NCBI GenBank assembly: GCA_013816225.1
Contig: JACDEQ010000097.1
Location: 1 to 7,517, forward strand
Source: Armatimonadota bacterium
GTDB taxonomy: Bacteria; Armatimonadota; Fimbriimonadia; Fimbriimonadales; ATM1
Length of the DNA stretch: 7,517 nucleotides
Direction of reading: 5' to 3'
Shown here: positions 5,922 through 7,517 of the stretch, piece by piece
Numbering within the stretch: the first letter of the stretch is position 1
Layout of the letters: each line of letters opens with the position of its first letter
Notes under the pieces: model-generated
The model's input: the letters and a program-made list of their open reading frames with translations, nothing else
What the model was told of the DNA's origin: nothing
Databases searched by the model: none
Program-made: the position numbers and the translations under genes

Positions 5922-7111
5922 ACTTGCTGACCTACGAGGAAGCATGCGAGGCGATCGTAGGCGCTCTTCCAACGCCGGGGACGGAAACCGTTGCCGAAGA
6001 AGATCTCGCAGGCCGGGCTCTCGCCGAATCGGTTTACGCAATTCGGCCGGTGCCTCCGTTCACGAATTCGGCGGTCGATGGATACGCTGTCGGAAACGAA
6101 GAGGACGCGGAGCCTGGAAGCGCCTTGTCCGTATCCGGAGTAAGCGCTGCCGGGGATGCGCCACCGCCGAACATTCCTCGCGGCGCGGCCCTGCGTGTGT
6201 TCACCGGGAGCCCCCTGCCCGAGAACGTATTCGGTGTCGCGATGCAAGAAGACGTTGCCATCACCGGCGGTGGGGCCATCCTAGGAGAACCAGTCCCGAC
6301 AGGGCATCACGTACGACGATTGGGTGCCGATTTCGACGCCGGCGAGCTATTGCTTTCACCGGGAGTGACGCTCGGGCCGGGAAACTTGGCTCTGTTGGCT
6401 TCGCAGGGAATTGTCGAGGCGAGGGTCTTCACGCGTGTTCGGGTTACGATCCTGACAACCGGGGACGAGCTCGTCCCGCCAAGTGTAAAGCCAAAGCCTT
6501 GGCAGCAGCACGACAGCAATACGCTGATGCTCGAGAGCCAGGTACGGAGCGCCGGCGCTGTCATAGTAAGTGCGATGACGGAAATAGACGATCGAGGCGC
6601 AATTCTCGACCGAATACGTGCGGCTTCCGAAATCAGCGCCATCGTTCTCGTTTCCGGGGGTGCGTCTGTCGGCGAGCATGACCACGTCGCGTCGGCCGCT
6701 GCCGAACTTGGCCAGGTGATTCTTCACGGAGTTAGCGTCAAGCCAGGAAAGCCGTTCTTGGCTGGGAAGGTGGGCGATGCAATTCTGTTCGGCCTTCCTG
6801 GCAATCCAGCGAGCGCATTCGTTTGTTTTGAGATATTCGTTCGCGAGGCGATTCGGCGTCTCGGGGGGCATGGGCGCTTGGCCTTACGGTGGGTGCCGGT
6901 TTGCTATCTCGATTCTCATTCACGGTCCGACCGGGATGTATTCGTCCGCTGCCAAAGCGGACTAGAGAGCGGGCGGCTTGTCGCTCGCAGCGTCCACGAG
7001 CAAGGCTCCTTTAGTGTTCGGTCGCTGGGTGCCGCAGACATGTTGGTTCGGGTTCCGGCAAATGTCGATCATGCTGTCGGCGACACGCGGCTCGGATTGC
7101 TGATCGACTAG
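5918..7111 (+). CDS. moeA: Molybdopterin molybdenumtransferase MoeA
   Basis: Cytosolic enzyme of the last molybdenum cofactor step: it inserts molybdate into adenylylated molybdopterin and releases AMP. At 397 residues it has the usual MoeA length. Visible motifs are PPFTNSAVDGYAV (46-58), VFTGSPLP (94-101), LGADFDAG (135-142), TTGDELV (180-186), VSGGASVGEHD (245-255), KPGKPF (275-280) and GLPGNPAS (292-299), then the C-terminal beta domain. Residues matching E. coli MoeA Asp59, Thr100, Asp142, Glu188, Asp228, Asp259, Pro298 and Pro301 are present with a constant offset of four. The start is GTG at 5918, overlapping the previous stop as GTGA, which suggests translational coupling; the same frame stays open upstream to 5579 but that part is out-of-frame sequence of the previous gene. 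No Shine-Dalgarno is evident. No other cofactor gene or molybdoenzyme is in the window. The stretch after LP (ENVFG instead of EGADA) is unusual. Confidence 0.93.
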   Translation: MNLLTYEEACEAIVGALPTPGTETVAEEDLAGRALAESVYAIRPVPPFTNSAVDGYAVGNEEDAEPGSALSVSGVSAAGDAPPPNIPRGAALRVFTGSPLPENVFGVAMQEDVAITGGGAILGEPVPTGHHVRRLGADFDAGELLLSPGVTLGPGNLALLASQGIVEARVFTRVRVTILTTGDELVPPSVKPKPWQQHDSNTLMLESQVRSAGAVIVSAMTEIDDRGAILDRIRAASEISAIVLVSGGASVGEHDHVASAAAELGQVILHGVSVKPGKPFLAGKVGDAILFGLPGNPASAFVCFEIFVREAIRRLGGHGRLALRWVPVCYLDSHSRSDRDVFVRCQSGLESGRLVARSVHEQGSFSVRSLGAADMLVRVPANVDHAVGDTRLGLLID

Positions 7112-7517
7112 GGGCAAAGACGGCCTGAGCCGATCCCTATGATCGCTACCGCTTCAGGGTTTGCGTCCACGAGGGAGAACAACGATCGTTCTTCGCGCCG
7201 GCTTCTCGGGTCGTGCCGCTGCCGGCGAAGAAGTCCAGAACCGAATCACCGGGCATGGAGTGAACCCTTATGATTCGCTCCAGGATTTGCAGTGGCTTTG
7301 GTTTGGATAGCCCGCCTTTTCGAGGCCGGTGGGGCTTACGATCGTTTGCCACCAGACGTCCGTGGGAGTTTTCCAGGCCTGCGCGTTCTTAGGACCCGCA
7401 AGCCCGGGAGCCATATAGGGCATGCGATCCATGGCCTCGTAGCTGAACGAATACCGGTCCGGATGCTTCGGGTACCAGAAGTTCGTGTCGTGCTTGCACG
7501 GCCAGCGGGTCTTGGAT
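7108..7517 (-). pseudogene. Frameshifted C-terminal part of a beta-class DNA methyltransferase
   Basis: Site-specific DNA methyltransferases of this type modify adenine N6 or cytosine N4 using S-adenosylmethionine. Only the C-terminal 136 or so codons lie in the window, and they are spread over two frames. From the edge the frame reads WPCKHDTNFWY, MDRMPYMAPGL, then TDVWWQTIVSPTG and KAGYPN. One base is missing in the short A-run at 7297-7299; the next frame continues KPLQILERIIRVHSMPGDSV and the AdoMet motif DFFAGSGTT (7235-7209). A second missing base near 7180-7181 separates AKNDR from FSLVDANPEAV, in the original frame. That frame ends at TAG (7110-7108), overlapping the moeA stop tail to tail. 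Motif I near the C-terminus means the catalytic DPPY-type motif should be N-terminal, the beta-class order. It may be a real pseudogene, or the two indels may be sequence errors in an intact gene. Confidence 0.8.

Noticed and set aside
5944..6681. 245-residue plus-strand open frame inside moeA
   Set aside because: It is an arginine-rich out-of-frame reading of moeA, which has conserved motifs throughout.

Overview
The window looks like chromosomal DNA from a fairly GC-rich bacterium that anchors surface proteins through a PEP-CTERM/exosortase system. A Hanks-type kinase with zinc-finger-like repeats, a PEP-CTERM protein ending in an LLRRRK-like tail, and a PepF/M3 peptidase together suggest a phylum such as Armatimonadota (Fimbriimonas-like), or less likely Planctomycetota or Verrucomicrobiota. 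This is inference from protein style only, because the window has no rRNA or other marker gene.

Layout. Bases 1-3458 hold two minus-strand genes in tandem: a 767-residue serine/threonine protein kinase with eight CxxC motifs, followed after 9 bases by the oligoendopeptidase F gene (PepF/M3 family). The latter leaves the window just before its expected HExxH zinc site. Bases 3459-3945 are a 487-base intergenic region between this pair and a plus-strand gene. It contains a three-unit 21-bp tandem repeat, the decayed 3' end of a PEP-CTERM gene (one-base frameshift), a hairpin plus T-run, a palindrome and a 5'-UTR hairpin. Next comes an intact 187-residue PEP-CTERM surface protein with its own intrinsic terminator.

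Bases 4638-7111 are a two-gene plus-strand unit. A 427-residue all-beta protein of unknown function starts with a carbohydrate-binding-like motif but has no signal peptide. Its stop overlaps the GTG start of moeA (molybdopterin molybdenumtransferase) in a GTGA junction. Facing moeA tail to tail is the C-terminal part of a beta-class DNA methyltransferase on the minus strand. Its reading frame is broken twice by apparent one-base deletions, so it is either a pseudogene or affected by sequence errors.

The most unusual items are the kinase with about four 52-56-residue CxxC repeats and a possible PH/GRAM-like C-terminal domain, the relic PEP-CTERM paralogue next to the living copy, and the signal-less NLIPNGSFEAG protein coupled to moeA. 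I see no complete new multi-gene system here. No CRISPR array, tRNA, rRNA or insertion sequence was recognised.
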